Positions 24,842-34,179 are shown, counted from the stretch's first letter. The stretch: 38,072 nucleotides of DNA from Candidatus Gastranaerophilales bacterium (GCA_944322975.1 CALUQS010000085.1:1-38072); one strand, 5' to 3'. Numbers and translations: made by a program. Notes: generated by a model from the sequence alone, not told the origin.

Positions 24842-26788
24842 ATGTTTATTGACAAAAAACAAAAAAGAACAAAAAGCTATCTGGCAGCCGCAGGTGCATG
24901 TACACTTGCTCTGGCTGTAACATTAGGTTATTGTGCATCGGCAAGCGCAGCAATGCAGGCATCTGTATCAAGACCTGCATTAAGAACAGAGTATAAAAAC
25001 TCGGGTAATATACCTTTAGACGGTGCGGTATCTCTTACAAACGGTGATCGCAAAATTAACGTTTCTTTAAGAGAATCCGACCTGAAACAAACTTTGAGAA
25101 TGATTGCCGATAAAGCGGGATTGAATATCATTTTCCATAGTTCTGTTAACGGAACAGTTACTTTAGACCTTGTAAATGTTACTTTAAATGACGCATTTAA
25201 AATGATTTTGCAGGCTAATGATTTAACTTATTTTTTGGAAAAAGGCACTCTTGTTGTTATGTCAAGACAAGCAAGTATGTCTTCTGATATGACAAAACAA
25301 AATATGATGACAATTCCGGTTAAATATGCGGATGCTTCTAAAATTGCTGCTTTCTTAAACAGTAATATATTTACAAGAAACAGACCCGGTTTGTCGAACG
25401 GTCAAATTGTTGTAACAAATCCGCAAACAAATGAGTTAATTGTTTTTGGTACTGTAAATGACTACAGAATGGCTCAAAAGATTGCGGCTAAATTTGATGT
25501 ACCTCCAAGAATGGTTTCCTTCCGCGTTAACCATACAACACCGAAGGAAATGGCTGAACTTGTATGTTCATCACTGTTTTCAACATCTCCGTCATCATCA
25601 AAAGTTAAGGACGACGGCGGTTATGGCGGCTTTATGACAGGCGGTGCTGCTGAATTAGGCGGCGGCAGCGGCAGCAGCAGCGGCGGCGGCGGACTAACCC
25701 GCGGTACGTCTCTTTCTGACAGCATTTCTTTAGGTGAGGGCGTTGTTGCTTGTTCCGTAAAAAGTGATGTGGCAGCAAGCGGATTAGTTTCTTTAGAAGG
25801 AAATTCTTTATCTATCACATATTTCCCTCAAAAAGGTACAATTAGCATAACAGGCGGTTCTGAAGCACAGGCTCAGATGGTTCGTGAATTTATTCAGGCT
25901 AATGATAAGAAACAGCCCCAAGCCTATGTTGAGGTCCAAATTGTAGAACTATCTGAATCTGGTTCAAAAGATTTCCAAAATAGTTGGACGCTTTTGACTC
26001 CGTTCTTTTCAACTTCTTTTGACGGAGAAAAGGGGTTAGCGCCATATCACAACGGTCAAAGTTCATCTGCTATTTACTTTACCGGTCGTCCTTTCCCATT
26101 ATTATCCGAGCAAAATGCGGTTACGTCCCAGGATGGCAGCAAAGAATATCAGAATTTCGTTACTGACTATTTTAGATATCACGGCAAAAAGACAGTTGCC
26201 TGGACAATTAATTACCTGATTAAAAACGGCAAAGGCAGAATGCTTGCTAATCCGAAAGTTATGGTTACAAACGGTAAAAAATCAGTAATTGACCTTACAT
26301 CAGACTATATCAAATCTACAGATGAAGAAATCATGACTGCAGGTACAACAGGCTCAGCCGGTGTATCAAGAACATACGAAATCGGAGAAGATAACGGTAT
26401 TTCTGTTGAACTAGTTCCGTTTATCAGCCCGGACGGTTATGTTACTTTGAACCTTATGCCGAAATATTCGACTATCAAAGAGCAGATTTGGTCACCAAGC
26501 CAATATGGTTCTACTCAATATATTGCAGCAACTTTATTGCAGAGAAGAAACCTCGAATTATCGAATATAAGAATCAAAGATGGTGAAACTCTCGTACTCG
26601 GCGGTTTAATACAGGAAGAAGAAACTAAAGATATTTCAAAACTGCCGTTACTCGGAGATTTACCGGTTATTGGTTCAATCTTCAGAAGTACAACTACTTC
26701 TAACACAAAAAGTGAGCTGGTTATCATGATAACTCCTCACATTATCAAAGATACAGAAGATGTTGCTTCTGCAGGTGAAAACTTATAA
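24842..26788 (+). CDS. Secretin (PilQ/GspD family)
   Basis: Outer-membrane ring through which the pilus or pseudopilus passes. It has 648 residues, with a signal peptide ending near residue 36 (CASASA). An STN/N0-type domain (about 68-145, VSLRESDLKQTLRMIADKAG then LVNVTLNDAFKMILQAND) and an N1-type domain (FLNSNIF...GQIVVTNPQTNELIVFG) follow. A Gly/Ser-rich linker (about 275-295) precedes the secretin core: VEVQIVELSESGSKDF, GRMLANPKVMVTNGKK, GISVELVPFISPDGYVTL and the C-terminal IKDGETLVLGGLIQEEE with LPLLGDLPVIGSIFR. No AMIN domain is seen, unlike many PilQ. Shine-Dalgarno AGGAG is 12 bases before the ATG. Confidence 0.95.
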   Translation: MFIDKKQKRTKSYLAAAGACTLALAVTLGYCASASAAMQASVSRPALRTEYKNSGNIPLDGAVSLTNGDRKINVSLRESDLKQTLRMIADKAGLNIIFHSSVNGTVTLDLVNVTLNDAFKMILQANDLTYFLEKGTLVVMSRQASMSSDMTKQNMMTIPVKYADASKIAAFLNSNIFTRNRPGLSNGQIVVTNPQTNELIVFGTVNDYRMAQKIAAKFDVPPRMVSFRVNHTTPKEMAELVCSSLFSTSPSSSKVKDDGGYGGFMTGGAAELGGGSGSSSGGGGLTRGTSLSDSISLGEGVVACSVKSDVAASGLVSLEGNSLSITYFPQKGTISITGGSEAQAQMVREFIQANDKKQPQAYVEVQIVELSESGSKDFQNSWTLLTPFFSTSFDGEKGLAPYHNGQSSSAIYFTGRPFPLLSEQNAVTSQDGSKEYQNFVTDYFRYHGKKTVAWTINYLIKNGKGRMLANPKVMVTNGKKSVIDLTSDYIKSTDEEIMTAGTTGSAGVSRTYEIGEDNGISVELVPFISPDGYVTLNLMPKYSTIKEQIWSPSQYGSTQYIAATLLQRRNLELSNIRIKDGETLVLGGLIQEEETKDISKLPLLGDLPVIGSIFRSTTTSNTKSELVIMITPHIIKDTEDVASAGENL

Positions 26789-26877
26789 TTAATTTTGGGA
26801 GTATTATCCTGCCTGTTTATTCAGGCAGGATAATATAAAATAAAACTTGTTTTTAACGGATACGAATTGCGGCTGAA

Positions 26878-29187
26878 ATGAATACTGATACCATAAATAA
26901 AATAAAATCTAATATAAATCCTAAATTTTCAGAGCTTTTTACAAAAGACGATTTATTGGAATATAATTTTGTGCCAATAAATAAGCAATCCGGTTTTTTG
27001 TTTGTTGTTATAAAAGAGGGTTCTGATAAATCTGTTATTTCTAAGGCTGTCGCTGCAAAAGATTCTGCCGCCGTAAAATTTATTTCGTTTGATGCAGCAA
27101 GTTTTACAGACTTTTTAGATTATTACATAAGCGAGTACTATATAAAAAATTCGGATGATTCTCTTGAATCTTTAGCTGAAAGCGATTCACCAAAAGTGCA
27201 GCCGAAAAAAGAAACAAAAAGAGTTTTGCTGCCCGGAGAAAGTCCTGATGAAATTATTTCTCCTCCGGATATTGACCTGACATTGCCTGCAGAAGAGCTT
27301 TCAGAACCGGAGATTCAACCTGTGGACAGTGAGCAAAACACCGAACGTGAGTCTTCTCAAGTGGAGGTGCAGCAAGATACCGAAAGTCAGAAAGTTCCGG
27401 AAAGTGCTCCGCAAACAAATGAACAGATTCAACGTTCAAATAATACAAATATTGTAGAGAATGCACCCAAAAAACGTATTGGTGAAATCTTAATTGAGCA
27501 GGGTATATTAACTAACGAACAGCTGGTTGAGGCTCTTACAGCTTCTAAAAAAACAGCTACTCCAATCGGGTCAACACTTGTTTCAATGGGGTTTATTACT
27601 GTTGATCAGCTAAAAGATGCCCTTGCTGCGCAGCAGGGCTTTGTTCCTGTTACTTCTCAACAGCTCAATGTATTAGAGTCTACTATCAGACTTATACCGG
27701 AAGATTTTATTAAAGAAAATTTATTACTGCCTCTTGCTACTGACGGCAAGACTTTAGATATTGGGATGGTAAATCCTAACAATAAAAAAGCTCTGACAGA
27801 AATAGTTTATCTGACAGGTATGCGCCCGCGTCCTTATTTGATGAGCTATTTGGAATTCAAATCCTGCATGACCAAATATTTTGGCCGTGCAAGAAAAGAA
27901 ACCAAAGAGATTATGCGTAAAATCGAGGAAGAAACCCTCGAATTTGAAGTTGAAGAATCTCTATGGGAACAGGTAGAAAGAGAACTTGAAGATACCTCCG
28001 GTTCTGTTGCAAACTTTGCAACAAAAATTATTCCGGACGGTATTGATATGAAGCCATCCGATATTCACATTGAGCCGAGACTTGATTGTTATACGGTTAG
28101 ATATCGTATTGACGGTATCTTAAGACGTGTTCTTGATTTGCCGAGCAAGGTAGAAACTTCCTTGATTGCACGTTTTAAAGTTCTTGCGAGAATGAATATT
28201 GCCGAACACAGAAGGATGCAAGACGGTACGTTTACTGTTAAATACAAAGGTGTTTCTTACGATTTCCGTATTAACACTTTGCCGGTGTCCGGCCGTGAAA
28301 AGATGGTTATCCGTATCTTGGCGCCGGCTGCAAGTATTAAGACGGAAGACAGAATTATTAAACTATCCGGCGCAACAGAAGAGGATCTGGCAAGAATAAA
28401 TAAGATGGTGGCTGCACCTAACGGAATCATCCTCGCTGTAGGGCCTACAGGTTCAGGTAAAACAACAACACTTTATTCTATTTTGAAAAGTTTGAATAAC
28501 GAAGGCGTTAACATTACAACACTGGAAGACCCGATAGAAATTAAGATTGACGGTTTGAACCAGTCGCAGGTTAACCCTAAAGCGGGTATCACATTTGCTT
28601 CTTGTATGAGAGCTATCTTAAGACAGGACCCTGATATCATACTTATCGGTGAGATTCGTGACTTTGAGACATTAGAAACAGCTATTGCAGCTGCTTTGAC
28701 AGGTCACCTTGTGTTAAGTACACTGCACACAAATTCGGCTGCTGCAACTATCACACGTTTGATTCAGATGGGTGCTGCCGATTACCTTATATCTTCAACT
28801 TTGACGGGTATTGTAGCACAACGTCTTGTAAGAAGACTCTGTCCTAAATGTAAAGAAGCGTACCATGCAACTATCGAAGAGGCGAGACTTGTTGTTGCAA
28901 CTCCTGAAGAACAGGAAGAGTTCATGAAAAGAACAATATACAGACCTAAAGGCTGTTTTGACTGCAACAACGAAGGGTATAAAGGCCGTATCGGTTGTTA
29001 TGAAGCAATGTTGATTAACAAAGAAATTAAAAAGATGATTGCACATTCAGCTCACGACGTAGAAATTGAAGAGGCTGCTGTTGGCATGGGTATGAAAACA
29101 CTGCAAACATCTTGTCTCGGGCACATTTTAAGAGGCGAAACTACAATCAGCGAGTATCTGCGTGTACTCGGTCCAATTAGTGAATAA
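26878..29187 (+). CDS. Type IV pilus/type II secretion assembly ATPase (PilB/GspE family) with MshEN domain
   Basis: Hexameric motor that drives pilin polymerisation. It has 769 residues. A novel-looking N-terminal part (1-195) includes an acidic Pro/Gln-rich linker (about 100-190). An MshEN-type domain (from about 199, RIGEILIEQGILTNEQLVEA, with the second half PIGSTLVSMGFITVDQLKDA) is known in relatives to bind c-di-GMP. The ATPase core has Walker A GPTGSGKTTT (522-531), Asp-box and Walker B DPDIILIGEIRD (584-595) and the His box LSTLHTN. The zinc site has Cys655, Cys658, Cys693 and Cys696. The start follows no strong ribosome site. GspF/PilC follows 14 bases later. Confidence 0.95.
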   Translation: MNTDTINKIKSNINPKFSELFTKDDLLEYNFVPINKQSGFLFVVIKEGSDKSVISKAVAAKDSAAVKFISFDAASFTDFLDYYISEYYIKNSDDSLESLAESDSPKVQPKKETKRVLLPGESPDEIISPPDIDLTLPAEELSEPEIQPVDSEQNTERESSQVEVQQDTESQKVPESAPQTNEQIQRSNNTNIVENAPKKRIGEILIEQGILTNEQLVEALTASKKTATPIGSTLVSMGFITVDQLKDALAAQQGFVPVTSQQLNVLESTIRLIPEDFIKENLLLPLATDGKTLDIGMVNPNNKKALTEIVYLTGMRPRPYLMSYLEFKSCMTKYFGRARKETKEIMRKIEEETLEFEVEESLWEQVERELEDTSGSVANFATKIIPDGIDMKPSDIHIEPRLDCYTVRYRIDGILRRVLDLPSKVETSLIARFKVLARMNIAEHRRMQDGTFTVKYKGVSYDFRINTLPVSGREKMVIRILAPAASIKTEDRIIKLSGATEEDLARINKMVAAPNGIILAVGPTGSGKTTTLYSILKSLNNEGVNITTLEDPIEIKIDGLNQSQVNPKAGITFASCMRAILRQDPDIILIGEIRDFETLETAIAAALTGHLVLSTLHTNSAAATITRLIQMGAADYLISSTLTGIVAQRLVRRLCPKCKEAYHATIEEARLVVATPEEQEEFMKRTIYRPKGCFDCNNEGYKGRIGCYEAMLINKEIKKMIAHSAHDVEIEEAAVGMGMKTLQTSCLGHILRGETTISEYLRVLGPISE

Positions 29188-29201
29188 GCACAGGTAATAT
29201 T

Positions 29202-30404
29202 ATGACAATATTTAACTATATAGCATTAAGAAACGGATCAGAAATCGTAAACGGTAAAATAGAAGCCGAAGACGTAAAAGCTGCCCGTGAAGCGATTAGA
29301 CAGCTTGGTCTTGTTCCTACAAAAGTATTTGATGAAAATAAAAAGGTTTCTGCGCCAAAAGTCAGGCTAAGTCCGCTATCATTGCAGGAACTCATTGACT
29401 TTACGGGAACATTTAGAACGTTGATACAAACCGGTGTACCTATTATCGAAGGTCTTGTGTTCCTTGAAAAAGATGCTGTATCATCACGTATCAGATTGCT
29501 CGCGAGAGAAATCAGAAAACAGGTTATTGCAGGTGCAACATTTGCAGATACAGTTGCAAAGTATCAGGAAATATTCGGAAGTATTTATGTTGGTTTGACA
29601 AAAGCCGGTGAAGATTCCGGGGAAATGGAAAAAACTCTTGACCGTCTTGCAGAACTGCTTAAAAAACAGGCTAATATCAGAGGTCGTGTTATCGGTACTT
29701 TGATTTATCCGTGTTTCGTTATTGTTCTGGCAATAATCGTAGTTGTAGTTATGTTAATGTTTGTATTCCCGGCATTTAAAGAAATGTTTGACCAGTCAGG
29801 AGCAAAATTGCCTATATTTACTCAAATTTGTATTGATTTAGGTGAATTTTTGAAGGAATACTGGTATTTAACATTGATGGCGCCTTTTGCAATCGGCGGT
29901 TTGATATATATGGCGTTTAAAAACCCGACATCAAGAAGAATTTTGGACGATTTCTTTCTTAAGGTGCCGCTGGTTGGTGATATGTTAAAATATGCAAACT
30001 TTTCAAACTTCATTACGGTTATGTTCGTAGCTTACGAGGCCGGTATTCCTATTGTTGACTGTTTGCACCTTGGGAATTTGACGCTTGATAACAGAACAAT
30101 TAAGAATAAAATTACCGAATCAATTACCAAAGTTCAACAAGGTGTTCACCTTTCTACAGCGTTAAGGGCTGCTAATATCATGCCTTCAATGGTACTGTTT
30201 ATGATTGCAACAGGTGAACAAACCGGTAAATTGGGCGAATTGCTCGACCAGAGTGTTAAGTTCCTCGATAAAAAATTGGATGATATTATTGATGCATTGA
30301 CAAAAATGATTGAACCGTTAATGCTTATCGTAATCGGTAGTATAGTAATGTTCCTTGCACTGGCATTGTATCTGCCGTTGTTCCAATCTTACCAGTTATC
30401 ATAA
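29202..30404 (+). CDS. Inner-membrane platform protein (PilC/GspF family)
   Basis: Polytopic protein that couples the ATPase to pilin assembly. It has 400 residues, the family's usual length, with two T2SSF repeats. The first is TGTFRTLIQTGVPIIEGLVF through KAGEDSGEMEKTLDRLAELL, followed by membrane helix IYPCFVIVLAIIVVVVMLMF (about 168-187). A second hydrophobic segment, YWYLTLMAPFAIGGLIYMAF, and the second repeat follow (FVAYEAGIPIVDCLHLGN through ATGEQTGKLGELLDQS), with the C-terminal helix LMLIVIGSIVMFLALALYL. The conserved GE.SG / GE.TG phrases occur in both repeats. It lies 14 bases after the ATPase gene. Confidence 0.95.
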   Translation: MTIFNYIALRNGSEIVNGKIEAEDVKAAREAIRQLGLVPTKVFDENKKVSAPKVRLSPLSLQELIDFTGTFRTLIQTGVPIIEGLVFLEKDAVSSRIRLLAREIRKQVIAGATFADTVAKYQEIFGSIYVGLTKAGEDSGEMEKTLDRLAELLKKQANIRGRVIGTLIYPCFVIVLAIIVVVVMLMFVFPAFKEMFDQSGAKLPIFTQICIDLGEFLKEYWYLTLMAPFAIGGLIYMAFKNPTSRRILDDFFLKVPLVGDMLKYANFSNFITVMFVAYEAGIPIVDCLHLGNLTLDNRTIKNKITESITKVQQGVHLSTALRAANIMPSMVLFMIATGEQTGKLGELLDQSVKFLDKKLDDIIDALTKMIEPLMLIVIGSIVMFLALALYLPLFQSYQLS

Positions 30405-30439
30405 AAAAATTAAGACAGAGTTAATTACAAGGAGAAAAA

Positions 30440-30751
30440 ATGCCAGAAGAATATGAACCATTTGAGATTGAAGAATTGGGAAACGACGATTTTACCAACG
30501 GTGTATGGTCCGAACGTGTTCTTGTAATTACTCAGGATTACGAGATTAAGGGCTATGTGTTTATGCCAAAAATCGGTAAAAGAAGCAGAGTTCTTTCTGA
30601 TATTTTAAACGGGAAGAAACGTTTTGTTGCAATAAAAGATTGTGAGGTTTCTTACAGACAATTGCCTAACAGAAGAACAGAATTCCATGACTTTGTTCAG
30701 TTGAATATCAATTCTATTATTATCCTGCGCCCGACAGGCTCGGAAGAATAA
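30440..30751 (+). CDS. Small DUF6812-like protein, last gene of the pilus operon
   Basis: A 103-residue soluble protein with an acidic start (MPEEYEPFEIEELGNDDF) and a compact beta domain: VLVITQDYEIKGYVFMP, RSRVLSDILNGKKRFVAIKD and FVQLNINSIIILRP. The R-x-LSDxLN-x-K-x-FxxxxD pattern recalls the DUF6812-type domain of unknown function; this is from memory and unverified. Strong Shine-Dalgarno AAGGAG. It starts 35 bases after the PilC gene and is followed by a long hairpin, so it is probably the last gene of the operon. A link to pilus assembly or its regulation is inference from position. Confidence 0.7.
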   Translation: MPEEYEPFEIEELGNDDFTNGVWSERVLVITQDYEIKGYVFMPKIGKRSRVLSDILNGKKRFVAIKDCEVSYRQLPNRRTEFHDFVQLNINSIIILRPTGSEE

Positions 30752-30781
30752 ATAATAGTTTTTCGATTATTAAATGTTTTA

Positions 30782-30820
30782 AACCTGAAAAGCTGCTAAT
30801 ATATAGCAGCTTTTCAGGTT
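30782..30820. terminator. 17-bp perfect hairpin after the pilus operon
   Basis: AACCTGAAAAGCTGCTA (30782-30798) and TAGCAGCTTTTCAGGTT (30804-30820) with a 5-base loop. It lies 30 bases after the last operon gene. There is no T-run after the stem, which is unusual for an intrinsic terminator. Confidence 0.7.
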
Positions 30821-30922
30821 ATAGCTTGATTATATAAATATGAATAAGATTTTTGAGCCAAATTTTTTAATAAAAAGCTTGATTTCAATTTTTGTCTATG
30901 ATACTTTTGTAAATGCAAAACA

Positions 30923-31005
30923 GTGGGGCTGCTAGCTCAGGTGCCCCGGAAAGCGAAGCTTTCGAAGTTAAATTATGCGCACGGCGCTCTAACTACCTGA
31001 GCACG
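30923..31005 (+). pseudogene. Partial tRNA-Ile copies: 5' direct copy plus inverted D-arm copy
   Basis: 30923-30943 (GTGGGGCTGCTAGCTCAGGTG) repeats the first 16 bases of the tRNA-Ile, with a slightly shorter G-run before it. 30984-31002 read in reverse gives GCTCAGGTAGTTAGAGCGC, matching the tRNA D-arm (31037-31055) at 18 of 19 bases in inverted orientation. Between them is a GAAAGC/GCTTTC hairpin (about 30949-30963). The unit cannot fold as a tRNA. It could be a recombination scar or an assembly fold-back artefact. Confidence 0.6.
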
Positions 31006-31027
31006 TGAAAAGTAAATAAAAATGTGG

Positions 31028-31104
<77 letters not shown>

Positions 31105-31112
31105 TTAAAGAC

Positions 31113-31137
31113 AAGGGAACCGTAAGGTTCCTTTTTT
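31113..31137 (+). terminator. Terminator of tRNA-Ile
   Basis: GGAACC GTAA GGTTCC with a T6 tail. Confidence 0.85.
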
Positions 31138-31301
31138 AATGCGTGTAAAGCGGAGGAATAATCTGACTGAATGTTCCGAACATGGCAATCTCATAGGGCT
31201 TAGAAACACGAAATAAAACAACATGTGAAAAAATCTGCAACATTCAAAAATACATTTTGCCTGCAAAAAATCATCCACCACTCCCACCATACATTTAGCA
31301 A

Positions 31302-31336
31302 AAAAATACAACACAACTTCATTTTGTTGTATTTTT
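31302..31336. terminator. Bidirectional hairpin before hipBA
   Basis: AAAAATACAACA (31302-31313) pairs with TGTTGTATTTTT (31325-31336), with A- and T-runs on both sides. It insulates the toxin-antitoxin operon. The preceding 31138-31301 has no supported gene. Confidence 0.75.
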
Positions 31337-31353
31337 CGATTTATTAAATGTTG

Positions 31354-31408
31354 GATAATATATTATCTAAATATTGACTTTTTAACAAAAATAGTATAAT
31401 ATATTATC
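31354..31408 (+). promoter_or_regulatory. hipBA promoter between two AT palindromic operators
   Basis: Perfect palindrome GATAATATATTATC (31354-31367) and a second copy of the 12-bp core ATAATATATTAT (31396-31407), with centres 41 bp apart, about four helix turns. Between and within them are TTGACT (31374-31379) and TATAAT (31395-31400). The -10 overlaps the second palindrome, and transcription would start only about 2-4 bases before the hipB ATG at 31410. Confidence 0.75.
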
Positions 31409-31409
31409 T

Positions 31410-31688
31410 ATGAACGATTTTTCCTTTAACCCTAAAACTCCTAATGATATAGCGAATGAATTGGTTGAGAAAATTAAGCAATATAGGAAAAAACTTAAAA
31501 TTTCACAAGCTCAACTAGCAACTAAATCAGGTGTTAGTCTTGGTTCCATTAAAAGGTTTGAATCTAAGTATGAAATTTCTTTGAATTCTTTTATAAAAAT
31601 ACTAATTGCACTTAATTTGGAGCAGGATTTGGAAAATTTATTCACGCAAAAAAACTACAACTCAATTGATGAGGTTATAAATGGATAA
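31410..31688 (+). CDS. HipB-like antitoxin, XRE-family DNA-binding protein
   Basis: A 92-residue antitoxin that should bind its own promoter and neutralise the HipA-like kinase. A Cro/C1-type helix-turn-helix lies at about residues 20-75: YRKKLKISQAQLATKSGV, then SLGSIKRFESKYEISLNSF. A short C-terminal tail ends SIDEVING. The last 8 bases overlap the hipA start, which fits translational coupling. The start codon abuts the second operator-like palindrome, with no Shine-Dalgarno, so a leaderless message is likely. The palindromes at 31354-31407 are the obvious HipB sites. Confidence 0.88.
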   Translation: MNDFSFNPKTPNDIANELVEKIKQYRKKLKISQAQLATKSGVSLGSIKRFESKYEISLNSFIKILIALNLEQDLENLFTQKNYNSIDEVING

Positions 31689-32787
31689 CTATAAGTATTT
31701 AAAAGTTTTTTATAACGATATTTTAGTTGGTACTTTGGCTAAAACTCCTGATAAAGTTGTTGCTTTTGAATATGATTCAGGTTGGTTGAATAATGGGTTT
31801 TGTATTTCGCCTTTTAGTTTACCGCTCATCAAGAAAGTCTTTATTCCAAAATACGATCCATTTGGCGGATTATTTGGAGTTTTTAATGATAGTTTGCCTG
31901 ATGGTTGGGGGAGATTACTTGTTGACAGGTTATTTTTGAAAAATAAAATTAACCCTGCTGAAATTGACAACCTCAATCGACTTGCTCTTGTTCAAGAAAG
32001 TGGTATGGGAGCTTTAACTTATAAACCGGAACATAGATTTGAATCAGAAAATAATATTTCTGATTATGATATTCTTGCTCAAGAGTGTTCAAAGATATTA
32101 GAATCGCAAAATTCAGAAAATTTGGATGAACTTTTTTTCTTAGGAGGCTCATCTGGTGGTGCAAGACCAAAGATTTTGACATCTATTGATAACGAAGACT
32201 GGATTATTAAGTTCCCATCATCATCTGATCCTAAAAATATAGGAGAAAAAGAATATCAATATTCATTGTGTGCCAAAAATTGCGGAATAAATATGACTGA
32301 GACAAGACTTTTCCCTTCTAAAATTTGTTCAGGATATTTTGGGATAAAAAGGTTTGATCGCAAAAACGGTAAAAAAGTTCATATGACATCAGTTAGCGGA
32401 CTGTTAGAGACAAGTCACAGGCTTCCTAATCTTGACTATAATACATTGATGAAATTAACACTCGAATTAACAAGAAATTATCAGGATGTTGAGCAATTGT
32501 TCAGGCTAATGTGCTTTAATGTATTTGCAAACAACAGAGATGACCATTCAAAGAATTTTTCTTTTCTATATGATGATATAAAAAATGAATGGCACTTATC
32601 TCCTGCGTATGATTTGACTTACAGTTTTTCATTTAATGGAGAACACGCGACAACAATTAATGGCGAGGGCAAAAATCCGACTTTAGATGATATTCTAGCC
32701 GTGGCAAAAAATATAGGACTCAAAGAAAAATTTGCAAAAGATATTGCATTAGATATTCAAGAAAAATGTTCTAAATCATTTAATTAA
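31681..32787 (+). CDS. HipA-family serine/threonine-kinase toxin
   Basis: A 368-residue HipA-fold kinase. The N-terminal subdomain is FGVFNDSLPDGWGRLLVDR (65-83). The Gly/Ser loop GGSSGGARPK (155-164) corresponds to the regulatory or ATP-loop region of HipA. IIKF has Lys177. The catalytic motif NNRDDHSKN (284-292) carries Asp287/288, His289, Lys291 and Asn292. SPAYDL has Asp311 as the metal-binding Asp. All key residues are present, so it looks active. E. coli HipA phosphorylates glutamyl-tRNA synthetase, but targets of related kinases differ. It is somewhat shorter than E. coli HipA (440). Overlaps hipB by 8 bases. Visibly richer in A and T than neighbouring der, and next to a tRNA, both hints of transfer. 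Confidence 0.93.
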   Translation: MDNYKYLKVFYNDILVGTLAKTPDKVVAFEYDSGWLNNGFCISPFSLPLIKKVFIPKYDPFGGLFGVFNDSLPDGWGRLLVDRLFLKNKINPAEIDNLNRLALVQESGMGALTYKPEHRFESENNISDYDILAQECSKILESQNSENLDELFFLGGSSGGARPKILTSIDNEDWIIKFPSSSDPKNIGEKEYQYSLCAKNCGINMTETRLFPSKICSGYFGIKRFDRKNGKKVHMTSVSGLLETSHRLPNLDYNTLMKLTLELTRNYQDVEQLFRLMCFNVFANNRDDHSKNFSFLYDDIKNEWHLSPAYDLTYSFSFNGEHATTINGEGKNPTLDDILAVAKNIGLKEKFAKDIALDIQEKCSKSFN

Positions 32788-32844
32788 TCTCATTCTTTTA
32801 AGCATTTAATCTTTAAATAGATGTTTCATTATACGCACATACAA

Positions 32845-34179
32845 TTAACTGTTTTTTTCTTTTCTTTCTCTAAAGGACATGCGAACCGGAGTACCAAAGA
32901 AACCGAAAGCCTCACGCATTTTATTTTCAAGATACCGTTTGTAGCTGTCCTGTACTAAATCCTCATCGTTAACGAATAAAATAAAAGTAGGCGGAGCTGT
33001 TCTAACCTGGGTTGCGTAGTATACCCTTAATTTTTTACCTTTTTTAGTTGTAGGAGGGTTCATTGCCATTGCTTCCAAGAGCACTTTATTTAAAATGCTT
33101 GTTGAAACCCGTTTTGTACACTGTGCGTAAACCTCTTTTGACTGTTTATAAATATTCACAAGTCTTTGTTTAGTTTTTGCACTGATAAATATTTTGGGGG
33201 CAAAATCCAAAAACGGAGCATCGTGCATTAGTTTTTGGGTATATTTTGCAGTGGGGTCTGATTTGTCTTTGTCTTCAATCAAATCCCATTTGTTTACGGC
33301 AATAATTAACCCCTTGCCTGATTCCACAACAATTTGCGAAATTTTTTTGTCCTGATCCGTTAAACCGTCAACTGAGTCTATGACCAACACTGCTATATCG
33401 CAATCTTTAATAGCTCTTATTGCTCTGTCTACGGCAAATTTTTCAACACCCCAGTCTACTTTTGCTTTTTTTCTGATACCGGCTGTATCAACCAGTATAA
33501 ATTCTTCTCCTTCGTATTTGACTTTAGAGTCAATACTGTCACGCGTTGTGCCTGACACGTCACTTACAATAACTCTTTCTTCGCCTAAAAGAGCGTTAAC
33601 TATAGATGATTTACCTGCATTAGGCTTGCCCACAACTGCAAGTTTAATAATATCCGTGTCTGTCTCACTTTCATCAACAACAAAGTCTTGTGTAATTGCT
33701 TCTAATAAGTCGCCTACACCGCCTGAACCATGCAAAGCGGAAATAGGATGCGGTTCACCCGAGGCAAGTGCATAGAAATCAGCTATATTGTTAAAATGTT
33801 CCGGCGCATCAATTTTGTTTACTGCAAGATAAACAGGTTTGTTACTTCTTCTTAAAACATTTGCTATATCGTAATCAACAGGGTTTATGCCTTCTTTTCC
33901 GTCCACGAGAAATATAATTTTATCAGCCTCATCACAGGCTACTTTTGCCTGCGTAAAAATGTTTAGCATGATTTCATCCTCGTCGCCGGGGATAATACCT
34001 CCGGTATCGATTAGCGTAAATTGTTTATTTTGCCATTCCACATCAAAATATATTCTGTCGCGCGTAACTCCAGGCTGGTCATCAACAATTGATTGCCGGG
34101 AACCAACAATCCTGTTTACAAAAGTTGATTTGCCTACATTCGGTCTTCCAACAACGGCGACAACGGGTTTATTACTCAT
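32845..34179 (-). CDS. der: Ribosome-associated GTPase Der (EngA)
   Basis: Essential GTPase of 50S subunit assembly with two tandem G domains and a KH-like C-terminus. It has 444 residues. The first G domain has P-loop GRPNVGKST (11-19), DTGG and NKID. The second has GKPNAGKSS (about 185), DTAGIRKKAKVDWGVEKF and NKWD. The C-terminal KH-like domain ends in the family's FILFVNDEDLVQDSYKRYLE and FFGTPVRMSFRERK. All nucleotide-binding residues are intact. Shine-Dalgarno AAAGGA is 8 bases before the ATG. The minus-strand neighbour upstream is the agmatinase-family gene. Confidence 0.97.
   Translation of the reverse strand: MSNKPVVAVVGRPNVGKSTFVNRIVGSRQSIVDDQPGVTRDRIYFDVEWQNKQFTLIDTGGIIPGDEDEIMLNIFTQAKVACDEADKIIFLVDGKEGINPVDYDIANVLRRSNKPVYLAVNKIDAPEHFNNIADFYALASGEPHPISALHGSGGVGDLLEAITQDFVVDESETDTDIIKLAVVGKPNAGKSSIVNALLGEERVIVSDVSGTTRDSIDSKVKYEGEEFILVDTAGIRKKAKVDWGVEKFAVDRAIRAIKDCDIAVLVIDSVDGLTDQDKKISQIVVESGKGLIIAVNKWDLIEDKDKSDPTAKYTQKLMHDAPFLDFAPKIFISAKTKQRLVNIYKQSKEVYAQCTKRVSTSILNKVLLEAMAMNPPTTKKGKKLRVYYATQVRTAPPTFILFVNDEDLVQDSYKRYLENKMREAFGFFGTPVRMSFRERKEKNS

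Noticed and set aside
30926..31005. A second tRNA in either orientation
   Set aside because: Neither strand gives a closed acceptor stem, anticodon arm and T-arm; only D-arm-like parts match.
31105..31314. 69-codon minus-strand frame between the tRNA and hipBA
   Set aside because: Overlaps the tRNA terminator; Cys/Phe-rich shadow product with no start signal.
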